Shown: positions 10,367 to 23,897, counted from the stretch's first letter. The stretch is DNA of 64,000 bases from Mangifera indica (GCF_011075055.1 NC_058141.1:14331639-14395638); one strand, 5' to 3'. Notes: generated by a model not told the origin, from the sequence alone. Translations and numbers: made by a program.

Positions 10367-13122
10367 ATGTCTGCAAGTGGGTCAGTTTCGACGGTGTCTA
10401 GAGATGATAATCTGGTTTCATCTTCTGAGGATTCTTCCTGTCCGGATGATTCCGACCTCCAGTTGGGCCTTGGTTTAAGTCTTGGTGGGGGTGGGGCTGG
10501 TAATTCTGCGTTTAAGCTTCAACAACAAGCGTCTTTTGGTGCTCAATATGCTACGAGTCTCACGGCTAAAAATTTCCCTTCTTCCTCTTCTTTCTCTTCT
10601 TCCTCTTCTTCTTTGGGCAAACCTAGTCATGCCTCTTGTGCCAAGAGAAGTGCTGATTCTGTGGCTAATGCTTACAGGTAATTCTTACTCTAGCTTTTTA
10701 AATTTTTCTATCTCTATTTCATGATTCGTTTTCTTTGTAAATTTTCAGCTAGTCTTGTTTCCACTTGTGAGTTTATTAATAGATAGGTCGCAACAGGGCT
10801 TAAATTTCTATTATTACATTTTTTTTATGATATGGTTATAGGAATTTATTGATTAAGAAATGATTATAGGTGCTTGTCTTATGATTATGGAATTCATTTT
10901 TGCTGGCACTTCGTTTTTAGCGTTTTGGTTGCTTAGTATTTTTGGTATCTGTTAAAGTTCATTATTATATGCATTTAATTTACTAACCAACCCTAAATTC
11001 AGGCTTGTGCTTTTTGGAGCATTTAGGGGATCCGGTTTCATCTGATGACAGGGTCTCTGTTTGATCATATTCCTTGTTTCTAATAGATGTGTTTGTTTGG
11101 CTCTTAACTATCTCATTTTAGGTGCAAAATTATATATATGTGTGTGTGTGTCTCCCAATTTTGTGAATTGATCCTTGATTCCTTTTATATATTTCAGTTT
11201 AGAGTTAATATAGGATTTTAGGATCAGACTATCAAGCATGTCTTCTTGTCTTTGGAACTGAGAAAATATATTAAATCTACAAGGAGAAAGTAAGCACAAT
11301 ACGAAATCATGCAATAGCATCCAAAACACCACTCTGATCCCAAAAAAAAAAAAAAAATCCCTTTACATACAAAACCCCTTCTCAATTGAGATGATTAAGA
11401 AAAACTAGTGATCTTGAAATTCCTTGGAGACTGCCGCCAGCATTCCAAGTGCAAAATTATTCTTCTCAGTGAAGTTTTCTGGTACTTGGTTGATTGTCTA
11501 TATCATCGTTCATTAATGTTTGTTAACATACTATGAAGTTCTAATGAATTTAAGCTTCTTACTTTGGGTTCAGAACTTTTTCTGAAACTGATAGTATTGG
11601 ATTTCTGGTTTAATATAAATCTTGAAGCAGTCAAGTAGTAGGATGGCCTCCTATTAGGGCATACAGGATGAACAACATAACCAATCAAGCAAAGTCAGTA
11701 GCCACTGATGAATACAACTCAATGATTGAGAAAAACAAAAGAAAGAATGGTGTGGTAGAGAATACTACCAATGGCAGCAACAAGAACTATGGTACTGGTA
11801 AAACCAAGACTTCCCTGTTTGTGAAGGTGAATATGGATGGAATTCCAATTGGAAGGAAGGTTGATCTGAGTACTCATAGCTGCTATGAGACCTTAGCACA
11901 GACTCTGGAGGATATGTTCCTCAGGCCAACTATAAATGTTACTGGAATAAGTGAGTTTTTCATATCTTCTCGTGGCTAAAATAATATTCAGTATATTATT
12001 TTTCATTTTATTCTCTGCTGATCATGAAGTTTGAATGTTTCTATTCTATTTTCCTGCATTCTGAATTGAGAAAAGTTTTAAGGGCTTGTTTTTCTCTTCT
12101 CAAATTTGGTTTGGATTATTTGATTTTTCTTCCCTTCAAATTTAGGCCAGCATATTGAAAATCTTACAAAATTTATAATCCTACAAGACATGAAATGATT
12201 CCAGAAAAGCTGAGTTCAGACAATGGCTAATTGAAGTTTATTTAGAAGATAATCATTAAAGTAGACATGCTGTTTTATTGATTGAGGCATCACTGTGTAA
12301 TTAGGATCAGGCATACAGGAACATGACACAAGGGTAGAAGCAACAAGAAGTTTGAAATTGCTGGATGGAATGTCTGACTTTGTGCTTACTTATGAGGACA
12401 AGGAGGGAGATTGGATGCTTGTTGGAGATGTTCCTTGGGGGTATGTACTCACTGGCACATATATGCTTAGATATTAATCCATGAATTAGTTGCTCCCTTT
12501 CAAGGGTGCTTTTCACAAACTTACAGTTCCATGAAAACTTGGTGAAATAAACATCCTGAAGTTATGTGGCCCAACTTCTTCCAGCCGTTATCAAATTGAA
12601 CTACTTCATTGAAGCAAAGATCTTTTTGCTGTTATTACTTAAGTATACTTAGATATGATGACAATTCCTTGGTAGAGTGCTATAAGGCACTCTATTTATT
12701 GTTGTATGTATGCCTGGGCACTTTTTTTTTTTTCTTCATACAATCATGTAATGCTGCTGGAGAATGGTGGAGAAGTTAGTAAACATGCTCCATTAGTTGT
12801 TTTGAAGAGTTATGTAAATACCCTGTTGTGGAAGTTATCCTCTACAGTTTAAAGTTTATTATTTGTCATCTATTTAGGTTGGCATTGAAATTAATTTTGT
12901 CACTTGATTTCTATTCAGGATGTTCCTTACCTCTGTGAAGCGGCTTAGAATCATGAGGACATCTGAAGCTACTGGACTTGGTATGCACATGTGCACCAAA
13001 TGGAATGATTCACCATCCCATATGTTCTATTTTAATGCATTCTGATTATGCTTGTTTTGTGTTTATTTGCAGGTCCAAGGATACAAGAAAGTAGTGGAAG
13101 ACAGAGAAACAAGCCCATCTAA
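10367..13122 (+). CDS. IAA11: Auxin-responsive Aux/IAA protein, IAA11-like
   Basis: Five exons: 10367-10677, 11631-11950, 12305-12440, 12919-12980, 13073-13122 (TAA), 292 residues. Domain I is LQLGLGLSL (31-39), an EAR-type repression motif that recruits TOPLESS. Domain II, the degron bound by TIR1/AFB with auxin, is VGWPPIR (107-113), built across the exon 1/2 join. The PB1 domain (III/IV, about 163-280) has the [17 protein letters not shown] segment with its key lysine, then [19 protein letters not shown], used to pair with ARF factors. It acts in the nucleus as a short-lived repressor of auxin genes. The Ser-rich N-terminus ([19 protein letters not shown]) places it in the IAA11/IAA12/IAA13 group. 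The adjacent MIK1-like gene matches the Arabidopsis neighbour of IAA11, which favours IAA11. Confidence 0.95.
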
Positions 13123-13888
13123 GCTTGTTTTCTTTTTAACCTAATGAGATTAAAACTCACACATTTTAGGAGATACACAAAAGCGAAAAAAAAAGTGATA
13201 CTAAACAATGCAGTTATTTTGAGAAATCGAGATCAGTCCCCTACATGTCTTTGTTTGCGGTTGCTGTTTTATTTTTGTTCATTCCTCGTTGCAAGTCTCT
13301 TGGAATTCTCACCATACTTTTTGGAAGCCAAAGCACCTTACTTGTCTATGTAATACATACATGCACACTTAGGTGAACTCTATGTTTGATGCTGTGTATA
13401 CTGGAGCACTTCAGGTTTTGTTTTGACGCACCTAAAAATGAGATCTGTTTTTCCTTGTTTTTTGGTTTTCTGTTTCTGGGTTAAGCTGTTCCACATTTGT
13501 TTTTCCTCTTAATCATCAAAGTAGTAGTTAAACGTTGTAATGTTGGAAATATTTTATGGCACAATAATGGAATAACAGAGACTTATCATCATCTTAATGG
13601 AGCTTGCTGAGAAATATCCTGTCCTAGAAAGGAAAGTTATATTCTTTCCTGTTTGTGTAACTCAGTTCTTTGAAATTGTTGAATTATGGAAAGTGCTTAT
13701 ACAGGAGGAATGTTAATTGCAAAAGTATAGAAGTCCTTCAATTGAACACTGAAGGAGACTTTTGTTGCTCTCATGTCAGAAAAATGAAACTTTAGTTGCA
13801 ACAAAAGTCTGAATTTCATGTACTTGATAATATTCTGAACATCAATATAAACCAGTGATTACAAACATTAACAAAACAATTCTACATC

Positions 13889-13924
<36 letters not shown>

Positions 13925-13990
13925 ACCCCCCAAAAAAAAAAAATAAAAAAATAAAACAAATAACAGCCTGAAGGAAATCGAATTTTGTTC
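13123..13990. other. Convergent 3' UTR spacer between IAA11 and the receptor kinase
   Basis: Two genes end facing each other here. Small frames (for example at 13144) look like UTR noise. It contains a long C homopolymer next to the kinase stop codon. Confidence 0.5.
13890..13943. repeat. Poly-C tract followed by A-run
   Basis: Thirty-five C in a row (13890-13924), one A, six C, then twelve A. On the minus strand this becomes T-run then G-run, just after the receptor kinase stop at 13991 and so within its likely 3' UTR. Confidence 0.9.
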
Positions 13991-16900
13991 CTACGGAAGG
14001 CCATTTACAGGTGATGTGCTGAAGACAGGGGTTGGTTTGTTATTTGTAAATTGATCATTGATACTCGAGCTTTTTCTTCGAGGTTTTGCCTCACCAAGCA
14101 TAGTTATTACATCCCTCATGGATGGTCTGTCCTTGGGGAGTTTAGCTGTGCAAAGAAATGCTATTCTAAGGACTAAGAGCATCTCCTCTTGAACATGCTT
14201 ACAGTTTCCTACACTCGACTCTAACACTTCTTCTAAGTTTCTATTTTCTCTAATCTTCCTTCGAATCCATTCGACAATGTCTACACTTTCACCAAAATCT
14301 GGATCTACAGGCCTCTTTCCTGTCAGAAGCTCCAGAAGTACCACTCCAAAGCTGTATATATCAGTCTTTTCATCAACCTTCAAGGTGTATCCATACTCTG
14401 CAAACAAATTGTACAACTATTAATCTTAGTTCGAATTCAAGAAAAAAGACAGTCAATGGGACAAAAGCTGGAATAGAAGTAGTAACTCACCTGGGGCAAT
14501 ATATCCATATGAACCAGCCACCATGGAAACTGTCTCATTCTTTCGCACCATCATCCTCGCCAACCCAAAATCAGCAATCTTTGGCTCAAGATTTGCATCA
14601 AGCAATATGTTATTTGACTTGATATCACGATGGATGATGGGTGGGTGACAATCATGGTGGAGATAAGCAAGGCCTTGGGCGACTCCTAGTGCTATGTTGT
14701 ATCTAGAAACCCAGTCAACTAACAATCTCTCTGCTTGCTTGCTATGCAAGGCATCTCCGAGGTTGCCATTGTGCATATACTCATAAACTATCATCATGTT
14801 GGTGTCATTGTGAAGGAATCCTAATAACCGAACTATATTTCTATGTCTTAGCTTTCCCAATACATTAACTTCTCCTACAAAATCGCCACTGCCTTCTGTT
14901 TCAACAGCTCTTGATCTCCATAACTTCTTAACTGCAACAATAGTGTTCAACCTCGCTATATCTGCCCTGTAAACAATTCCTGTTGCTCCCATTCCAATCA
15001 CATTCGATTCCTTGATGCAAGCAAGAATGTCACCACTTGTGAAGCCAAGCCTCTGAAATGCCATTAATCTCCACGGCCACTCTCCATTGCCCATTTCTAA
15101 TCTTTCTTCAAAGCAACTTCCGTTTGAATACCACCTTTTGTACAGAGATCGCGCACCTAAAGCTGCGATTACAACTGCTAAAACGGATGAGATCCCAATG
15201 ATCCATTCAGCAAGAATGCGCTTTGTGTGTAAGCTCCTCTGTCTCAATGTCATTGGTGAATCCTGGATGCAGGGAGGGAGGACACCTCCACAGAGACCAG
15301 CATTGCCGACAAGGTCATTTGGGTTTATTGTTCTTAGCACACCATTTGCAGGAACTGGACCTTCTAGCTTGTTGAATGAAACGTTGAGCATTTCCAATGC
15401 AGGAGAGGTTCCGATGCTGTTGGGTATTCCTCCGGTTAGAGAATTATTGGATAGATCAAGAATAGCCAATGTGGACATCATGGCTATTGCTTTAGGGATT
15501 CCTCCGGTCAATAGATTGTTCCTGAGATTCAAGTTTACTAATTTTTGGCATGAAGCAATGCTAGCTGGAATGGTACCAGAAAAAAAGTTCGATGAGAGAT
15601 CAAGCACAGAAAGTGCAGGGCAGTCCTGAAATTGGTCTGGGATTTCTCCTACTAAGTTATTTTTTGAGGCTATGAAAGTTTGCAGATTTGGAATGGAAAG
15701 AATGGTGGAAGGGAGTGAAGATCTGAGTTGATTTCTAGATAAATCAATGAAAGAAAGTGAGGTTGAAGAAGAAATATCATCTGGGATTTGGCCGGTGAGA
15801 CTATTGTTTGCTAATTCTAACCTCTGGAGCTTCTCAAGTTTTCCAAGCCCAAGGGGAATTGTACCAGCTATCTGATTATTATGCATTCGAACTCGAACAA
15901 GCGATTGACAAGTTGATAAGCTAGTTGGGATTGGACCTGAGAAGGCATTGTTGAAGAGAATGAGCTTGGTGAGGTTGCCTCTATTGCACAAACTTGCTGG
16001 GATCTCACCAGAAAATGCATTAGATGATACGTCCAACCACTGCAATGGTGAATTCATTCCTAGATCAATTGGCAGTGAGCCTGAAAAGGAATTGTTCCAC
16101 AGCTCAAGCACCTGCAATTGAGTCAACCTCCCTACTCCAGCAGGGACTTGGCCAGACAGCTGGTTGCACATCAGATTTAGGAGCTGTAAATTTTTCAGCT
16201 CAGAAATCTCATCTGGAATATCACTTGACAACAAATTGTCAGAGAGATCCAGCAATTGTAATGAAGTAATGTTGCCTATTGATGCTGGAATCTTTCCTTT
16301 GAGATTGTTCTTATACAAGAACACTGTCTCCAGTAGCTTAAGCCTCCCCAATTCGGTTGGAATCTCCCCACCAAGATTACCTACTGCCAAATCAAGATAC
16401 TTAAGGCTGGTAAGGTTTCCAAATTCTGGGGGTATTTCTCCTTCAAACTCATTGTATCCAATGATAATACTCTCCAGGGATGAAAGTTGCCCAAGCTCTC
16501 GTGGTATGTGGCCAGTGAGATTATTCCCAGAAAGGCCAAGAAACTTCAACTTTTGCAAGTTCTTGAAGGACACAGGAACAGAGCCTTCAAAGAAACTTCC
16601 TCTGAGATCTAAAGTCTCTAGTGAAGTTGCATTGCCAAGATCCTCAGGAATAAATCCTGAAAAGTTGTTGCTCGAAGCATTTAACAAAGTCAGTCCAGCT
16701 GCTCCTCCGAATCCAACTGGGAGGTTGCCAACAAGGAAATTCTGGCTTACATCAATACTCTTCAGTGAAGTGAGATTAGCTATAGATTTTGGGAATGATG
16801 AAGATAATCCATTGCAGCACATGTTTAGAGAAGTAAGGCTTTGTAGCCTTTGAATGTCATCTGATATGCTGCCACTAAGATTTATGTGGGAGAGATCCAG

Positions 16901-17158
16901 CTTCTCAACAGCTCCATTGGAGTTACACCATACTCCCGTCCAGTTACAATGAGCTGAATATTTTCCAGCTCCACTGTCCGGCAACTTCCAATCATCAAGG
17001 TATTTTAATGGATCTATAAGACCAGCTTTTATGGATAGTAAAGCCAATACTTCATCATTCAAAGCAGTATTTTGCACCACCTTAGCAAGACCAAGATAAA
17101 AACAAACAATGTAACAGTAGAACAAGACCAAAAACTGAACTTTCAACTTCAACCGCAT
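13991..17158 (-). CDS. MIK1: LRR receptor-like kinase of the MIK1/PXL2 (PXY-like, subfamily XI) group
   Basis: Two exons on the minus strand: 17158-14491 and 14397-13991, 1024 residues. The intron sits at the conserved late position, splitting the Glu of the APE motif (YIAP-E-YGYT). Order: hydrophobic signal (about 5-26), LRRNT with CNWTGVWC, some 20 plant LRRs (about 85-600), one membrane helix (about 652-673), kinase. Kinase motifs: GMGATGIVY loop (722-730), catalytic Lys in VAVKKLW (744), HRD (843-845) and DFG (862-864, Asp 863). All key residues are present, so it should be an active RD kinase at the plasma membrane. Relatives bind CLE-type peptides (PXY/TDR) or act in LURE1 perception (MIK1). 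PXL1 is the closest alternative; the IAA11 and PSB28 neighbours favour MIK1/PXL2. Confidence 0.92.
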
Positions 17159-19672
17159 GCTGTTCTTCTTGATTGCCTTTACTTCATGACTTTTAATTCT
17201 CCACGATTGTCAGTCTCTACACCAGCTAGCTAGAGAGGTGAGGTGGTCTAGTAAAAAGAGAGAATGTGAGTATGTTATGCTTATATGAGAAGTAATGGGA
17301 AGAAGATTTGTTAAGCGCTGGTATAAAAACAATAAAGAAAGATGTGATTAGAGTTTAATTATTGAAGAGCTCGTGAGATCTTGGGTTCTGCAACAGCTGT
17401 TAATCAGCAAGTAATGACGGGGAAGTTTTTGGACTTATTGGAAGCTTCTCCGACATTAAACATAGGCAAAGAATGTGTTCTACCACTGATACTTCCTTCT
17501 ACTTCTCTGAATTTATATCAATATGACAGTCTATTGAGTAATATTGAAGCCGTTCGTCTTCATTTCTTTTAATATTTTATATCATAATCTTATACCTTAA
17601 TTATAACATTTAACTGCTATAAGGGTATTTGTATTTCACCCTCTGTCTGCTTTCTTCAATATTCTTCATTAGCATTGAAGGCTTTGACATATTTCACAGC
17701 TGGGATCTGGTTTTTACCCTGATGCATATTGATTACTTAGAATAATATATACACAGAATAGATTATTGTTAAAAGGTAACTTTCAAGTATTTTACAGAAG
17801 TGGTGCATGCTCAAATTATTTAGGCTTCATCCAAGACTTTCCCTCAAGCAAAGATTTTTGGGTAACTTCTAAGCATGACAAGGATTAAGAATCATGAATA
17901 ATTTGATGAAGAACATGTGAACAATTCAAACCCCCAGCTTTGAGCCCACATGGCAATGAGTAGCAGTACATACGTATATATATTTTGGTCCCCTAGAGTC
18001 AAATAAATCTTTACTCTAATTTGCAATAATTCTGATGCAGATAATGCTGAGGTTGCCTCAGTTGAATAATCCACATTGTCCTGGTTTTAGGGGTTATTTT
18101 AAAGAACCAGATCAAACCCATCATACATTAATTAAATGGTTTTGGTTCCCTTTGGAGTAGGTTAGTTTTAGTTATTTTGGTTATGATTGAAAGAGAAGGA
18201 ATCTATCCATGTTATGTCTATAATCCAAACACAGAACAAAGACAAAATCAACTAATTTTTTTTTTTTTCTAATAATTTTTATCCTTATATTCTCCTTTTT
18301 TACCTTCAAACACTAGCTAACACAGTCATCCAAAATGAAAATTTCACATATGGGAAGTAGCGGTACAATCTAGAGATTACCAGCAGTTTGCCTTTTTTCA
18401 TTGAAAGCAAATGATCTAAAATAAAGAAGAAAAGGAAAGAAAAAGATGAAACTTTCCTTTCTATGGGAGGGAAAGAGTGAAAATATGTTACATTAGAAAG
18501 GAATGTTAGTGTTGTGACCACATGCAAACCAAAAGAAACCAGAATTAAAAAAGGGGAAACATGAGGAAATGGGAGGAAGTGATGCACATTATCAGTGATA
18601 TTCATGAGAAAGATAAACATATAAAAACAGAACAAAACTGCAAATTCCCACATGGAGGCATGTGGAGGAGTGAATTAAAATGATCAGCTAGGAGAGAAGA
18701 GTGAATTAAAGTAGGTTAGAAGCCATGTGAAACAGCAGCTTCCTAGGGAAGGGAATCAGCGGTGGGTTTTTTGCCTATTATTAGAGAGAGAAATGGGAAA
18801 GAGTTTATAAATTGGAAATGGCGATTTGGTTAAGATGAAAACTTACGTGCCACCACATGGGTTTATGCCAAAAACCACCGATAACAGCCTTTCACGATCG
18901 AAAAGGGATCAGATGCTGCACATCATCAACATGCGCCCCTTCCTCTCCCTCTCCCTCTCCCTCTCCCTTCATGAATTCTGCTGCCTATTCCATTCTTAAC
19001 CCACTTACATTTTCATTATTATGCGAAATTAATTGATTAATTAGTAGGATACTAATACTATTCTTAATTTTTATTCCTGTGTTTTTGAGAGGCGTTAGGG
19101 GTAATGACCCATAACCAAACTAAGGGCATTTCAAGACCCGTTAAGAAGGTTGATTTATTGTCTTTTGTCTTTAATCTGTTGGTTAGTTATTCCAAGTTCT
19201 ATGAAGTTGAAATTCAAACTGCGGCTGCTAAGTTGAGATGGGTTCAAGTCTCCTAACACTCTAAGACTGATCATTGGATCCGAAATTTAACATGTCCAAT
19301 ATTATCCTAATCACACTCAACACTTCTATAATTTGAATTAAAGGTTCCCGACAATCATTAGTCAAAAGACATTGAATTAATTATACAACCCATTGGAATA
19401 TTATTACTTTTCTCTCTCCAGCTTATGAGAAACTTCTTCTTCTTGCAAACACAGGAAGGTGTAAAACAAGACTCTTAACAATGTTGTTCTGAGTCTAGTA
19501 ACAGATATCTCTATATTTTTGGTTGGCAGACCCTAAAGGAAAAAAAGAATTGAGGGCTTACCGGTGGCACTCCAGTAAAATTAGCCACTATCTATATCCT
19601 ATTGTTGTAAATGAATCGATGATCGACTTTCTTCAGACAAAGTAACTAGATACCACTTAGAAAGGTCGCAAG
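17159..19672. other. Spacer upstream of the receptor kinase
   Basis: About 2.5 kb with no convincing gene. The part near 17160-17400 should hold the kinase promoter. A (CTCCCT)n microsatellite is at 18941-18969. The frame at 18306-18653 is low-complexity and has no family resemblance. Confidence 0.5.
18941..18969 (+). repeat. (CTCCCT)n microsatellite
   Basis: About five copies of ctccct in the spacer between the receptor kinase and TH2. Confidence 0.85.
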
Positions 19673-22600
19673 TTATGACCCCAGAACAAATGCTTGTATT
19701 TCAGCCCAACTAGAAACTGTGTATAATGTGCCAGACATTCTATTCCATGTAAAGGAACCGCCATTAGTGAGTTCCTTCTGTTTCTCTACCAAACCCGAGA
19801 ACAATGGAACAAAAGAAACACCAAACTGCTGACCCAGTCTCCTCAGGCTTGAACTTGAACCAATTACGATGCCAATATCTGCTTCGAGAAGGCAGAGCAA
19901 GTCACCTAAAGAACCTCCAATATAAATTGTCAAGTTCTGGTCATTATTTCTGCGATCCTTTACAATGTCATTGAAGACTTGACGCTTTTCCAAGGGAGAC
20001 TCCAGATTCTTAATAAGATCACCTGTCGATATGGATTCTTCGTATACTAATTCATTTGAATGTACTTTCAGCATATTTGGATCCCCTGCAATGAAAGGGA
20101 AGATACTAATAAGCTTGAAACAACAAAAAGGAAGTCAAAATAAAAAAAATCAATATTCCTTCAATCGTGTGCAAAACAGAATGGCAACAAATTACAGATA
20201 TGCATATAATCTAAAGGTTTATGCCAAAATAATCCTGTCAATCATGGAATTCTATCAATAAAGACTGCATAATATTATATTCTTCAAAATTCACCTTCAA
20301 CAACGTCAGCTACATCCAGTAAAATAAGAGATGAAATTTCTAACCATCCAACATCCTAATCTTTGATAGGAACGAGAGCCTGTATATCACCCCATTTGTT
20401 CCTTTTCCTTAAAGCACTTTCATTCTTAGCTTTGTTGAATTTTAACGGTTCTTGCAAAATTCATCTTCCTCTCATCTCTTGATTTTTATAATAAAATCTA
20501 TAACTCTACTTTAAATCTCAAAATTTTAAAACACTAATTCAAAAATCTTAACTACTTCATGAAGGAATGACTTGATGTGTCAACTGATAAAAGACCATCT
20601 CATTCCTTTCCAGTCATGTAAAAGATTAGTAAGTATAACATTCGTCGTGTATAAGCAAACAGCTTAATAGCAAAACTATAATGATTTGAAAGAATTTCTT
20701 TCTAGAGCCCCTTCAATAAATTTCCAGTTTCAGGCAAAGACAACAGGGTTGGTATATATGGTTAGAATCTTTAGTCTGTATGTCAAGTATCACCATGGTT
20801 CAAAGTAATTTTTTTTTTTTTTCAAAATGAACCAATCTAGTAAGTACAGCAGTAGACATGTTTTGGAATAAAGTTTCAGTATAGAAAAATAAAACACATA
20901 AGATATGTAAGTTCCAAATATGAGTACCTGATGAGAAAGCAGACCGAATAAGATCACCAGACCAACAATACGAAAGAACATGAACATCAGTCTTATAATT
21001 TCCACATTTTACAATCTTTTGGAAGAACCCTCTACATCCATCTTGAAGCATGAGAAGCTGACCAGTTCGTTTTATGTCCTCCAGATTTAAACCCTTCAGT
21101 ACTCCTGACTCTACTACCCTTGAATTTATCTTTCTCTCGAACTCTCCAAGTTGCTTGAGAGCTTCACACAAACCTTCGTAATCAAACTTTCCCACTGCAA
21201 AAGCAGATGACACTGTGAGCATAGAAATTTAAGAAACATTTCATACTGCTAACCGAAAGTTGTATTGATTCAAAGGCAGCACAAGGGAAATATAGTTTAA
21301 CACCGACACTGAAAAAGGAATATCTAGAGAACCCTACAGCTGCTACACTCATTTTATCAGGACTTCTGGATTACAAATCTAAATCATGCTAATACTTTGT
21401 TAAATCCTTGAACCAAACATGCCCTAAAAGAGAAGATTTTTTGCCACACCACTTTTAAACTACAAAGGCATATAAATCTACCATCAAATTTAATCAATCA
21501 ACTGTTCATCACACCTGCTTCAGAAGGCATGATGCTATCTATGCATTGTTCATGCTCTTCAGTATACTTGGTGGAAAGAACTCCCCATGTATTCCTCAAA
21601 TCAGCAGATGACATTCGAATGAGTTTTGATTCAGATTGATCAGGATCAGCCTTTTGTGATGTTACAATTGCAATTTCTGCTAAAATTGCAGAGGAATCAA
21701 AAGCAGTGCATGTCAAGTCAAAGTCACAGAATACGGTAAGTTGGCCTTCCACAGGATCCTTCACCCAAGACAAAGGAACTACTGTTGGCTGCACCATTGG
21801 TTGAGCAGAGTAAAAATCTACGTCAAGTTTCACAGCTTGATGATAGAGCTTTTCGATAATATCAAGCTCTTCTCCTGTCAGAGAAACACTTAGTTTATCC
21901 AGCAACTCCTCAGTTTGAGCAGTTGATTCCTGGAACCAGAGTATTTGTTTGATTTGATCAGCAAGGTATCAATGAAAACATCGTGAAAAAAATCTTGGTA
22001 ATCTCACAAACCTCAAAAGTTTCAGAGCAATAATATTCAACCCACTTCTTATAAATGTGACTACTATCATTAGGATCTAGAAGAGGCTGGATCTCTTTAG
22101 TTATAAATGCAAAGAGCCTCAAGCAAGGTGATATAGCACCAATTGTATAAGCAGCAACTTTTGTCTTCTCAAAAGGTGTTTCAATTTTACCTAGAACTTT
22201 TTCTCCTTCAACTTTACCCGAGGCTGTTGCTAGCAAAAAGTCTGTGTATTTGAGTGTTGCATTGTTAGTAATGCACTCTTCTGGGAGTTCAAAGCCCCAT
22301 TCCTGCAAAAGAGACTCCTTCAGAATATATACTGAAAACAACCACCAGCATGAATACAAGCGGAAAGGAAAATAATTATTGTGATGTATCATTGAAGTTC
22401 ATAGCTAACTAAATAGGATTAATTACTAGGAAAAGAAAAATATCCAAAAGCCCATGGACCTGTGGCACACTCAAAAACATGCTGAGTCCTGAATCAATGT
22501 GGACAGGCCTGTTTATATTGAAACTAAAGCATGCTTATATCAGAAACAAAGAAAACATCAACATCTCTTGTTCCAGAAAAGAACAGAAGATAGATTCTAT

Positions 22601-23716
22601 AGAAATTACAGCTTTGTCGAAAATGCTAATAAATACCAATAATTGTTCAACTTATACAACCTATCAGTCCCCTAAATCAAACCAGGTACTTGTTAGCATA
22701 CTTGGGCAGAGAAAAATGCCACTTTGTCTTAAATTGTCTTGAACCAGCGGAATAATGCAAGCTATAGAAAACAACACCTTTTCCACTAATTTTCAGATAA
22801 TTTGAAAAGTTTGTGGCTTGTTATACAAATCACAATCAGTAATCTATCAAAAATCTAGATGGACCACTCCAAACTGAAATACAATTTCCTGGGTTTCTTC
22901 AGCAATGGCCAAACTACACATTTACCCAACACAGGGAAATACTTGACTCAATAGTGTCCTATGTGCCCTTTCAACATTAACTGTTTAGAATTTATAACAC
23001 GTTGAATCCTAGCAAACAAATAATTGTTTAATTAACAATGAAGGAAGTACAAAGAAATGCCCTGTTCAATCCTTGGGAAACAAATAATTGTTTAATTAAC
23101 AATGAAGCAAGTACAAAGAAATGCCCGGTTGAATCTTTGGGTTTGCCAAAATCAAATATAGGTGGTTGGTTAGTAATAGGATGCAATACTAGTTGTAAAG
23201 TGTGATATTTCCAAATCAACTACTCGGCATCAATCAATAGCAGATGAATGTTAATCTTAGCAGCTACTAATTGACAAGAAAATGCCATGTAATCAGAAGA
23301 ATTTTTTTTTTTTTTTTAAAAAGCAAGCTTACGCGGACAAGGGAATCGAGTGTTAGAAGCTTATGTTTAACACGTTTCCGGAGTTTGCGTATGGCACACT
23401 TGTCTTCTTCATCATCCGCACATTCTTCTGCCAATTCATAACTAAAAAACAAAGACGACAAGATTAAAAAAGGACGTTTCAATCTAATATAAATCTAAGA
23501 TAGAAAAGTGATCGACGATGAAGATTATTACGAGTGAGCGAAGGCTTTGAGGAAATGAACATCTTGAGCAACGCAATTAAGAAATGTATCAGACTTCAAA
23601 GTTCCAGAGGCTAAAGAAACAAAGAAAGGACTGTACATAATGAAAACAAACTCATTCTTAAACTTATTCCAGAACTTCCTGGCTAATCTTCCTTCGTCGA
23701 CTCCTCCCATCGTCAT
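19673..23716 (-). CDS. TH2: Bifunctional TH2 protein: TENA-type aminopyrimidine hydrolase plus HAD thiamine monophosphate phosphatase
   Basis: Six exons, minus strand: 23716-23532, 23441-23333, 22302-22012, 21929-21515, 21194-20928, 20085-19673 (TAA); 559 residues. The N-terminal half is TENA/THI-4-like (QDVHFLKAFAHSYELAEEC, TASGKVEGEKVLGKIETPFEKTKVAAYTIGA), which salvages degraded thiamine pyrimidine. The C-terminal half is a HAD phosphatase that frees thiamine from thiamine monophosphate, with motif I CDFDLTCT (Asp264, Asp266) and motif IV near 478-485. Motif IV reads IGGSLGDL, where relatives have IGDSxGDL: the first acidic residue is Gly480, while Asp484 remains. The start is the first ATG after an in-frame stop (TAA at 23741-23743). 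It lacks the longer transit peptide of Arabidopsis TH2, so this form would be cytosolic unless another 5' exon exists. Confidence 0.93.
23014..23141 (+). repeat. 64-bp tandem duplication inside TH2 intron 2
   Basis: Two copies, 23014-23077 and 23078-23141, each with aaacaaataattgtttaatt, aacaatga and gtacaaagaaatgccc, about 64 bp apart. The short gttgaatcct segments at 23001, 23064 and 23128 follow the same spacing. Confidence 0.85.
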
Positions 23717-23793
23717 TAAAACCGACGTCGTGTTAAGATCTTAAAAACTTGAAGAGAAAGGAATAGAATGTTGGTTTGATCGGTTAGTATAAG

Positions 23794-23801
23794 TATATAT
23801 A
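23794..23801 (-). promoter_or_regulatory. Likely TATA box of TH2
   Basis: The minus strand reads TATATATA about 80 bp before the TH2 ATG, which would give a short leader. Further upstream on the same strand is a T29 run (23869-23897 as A on the plus strand). Confidence 0.5.
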
Positions 23802-23868
23802 AAGAAAAAGTAATGAGTCCAAAATTGTGGGAAAAAAGAAGAAGAAGAGCCGGCGGTGAGGTCAACTG

Positions 23869-23897
<29 letters not shown>
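23869..23897 (+). repeat. A29 homopolymer in the TH2 promoter
   Basis: Twenty-nine A in a row on the plus strand (T29 in the direction of TH2), about 70 bp beyond the likely TATA box. No other poly(A) retrocopy features are next to it. Confidence 0.85.

Noticed and set aside
16164..16853. 229-codon open frame on the plus strand
   Set aside because: It lies opposite the LRR coding region of the receptor kinase; the repeated LRR codons keep the reverse frame open.
18306..18653. 115-codon minus-strand frame in the kinase-TH2 spacer
   Set aside because: Mostly Phe/Leu/Ser from T-rich DNA; no motif or splice context.
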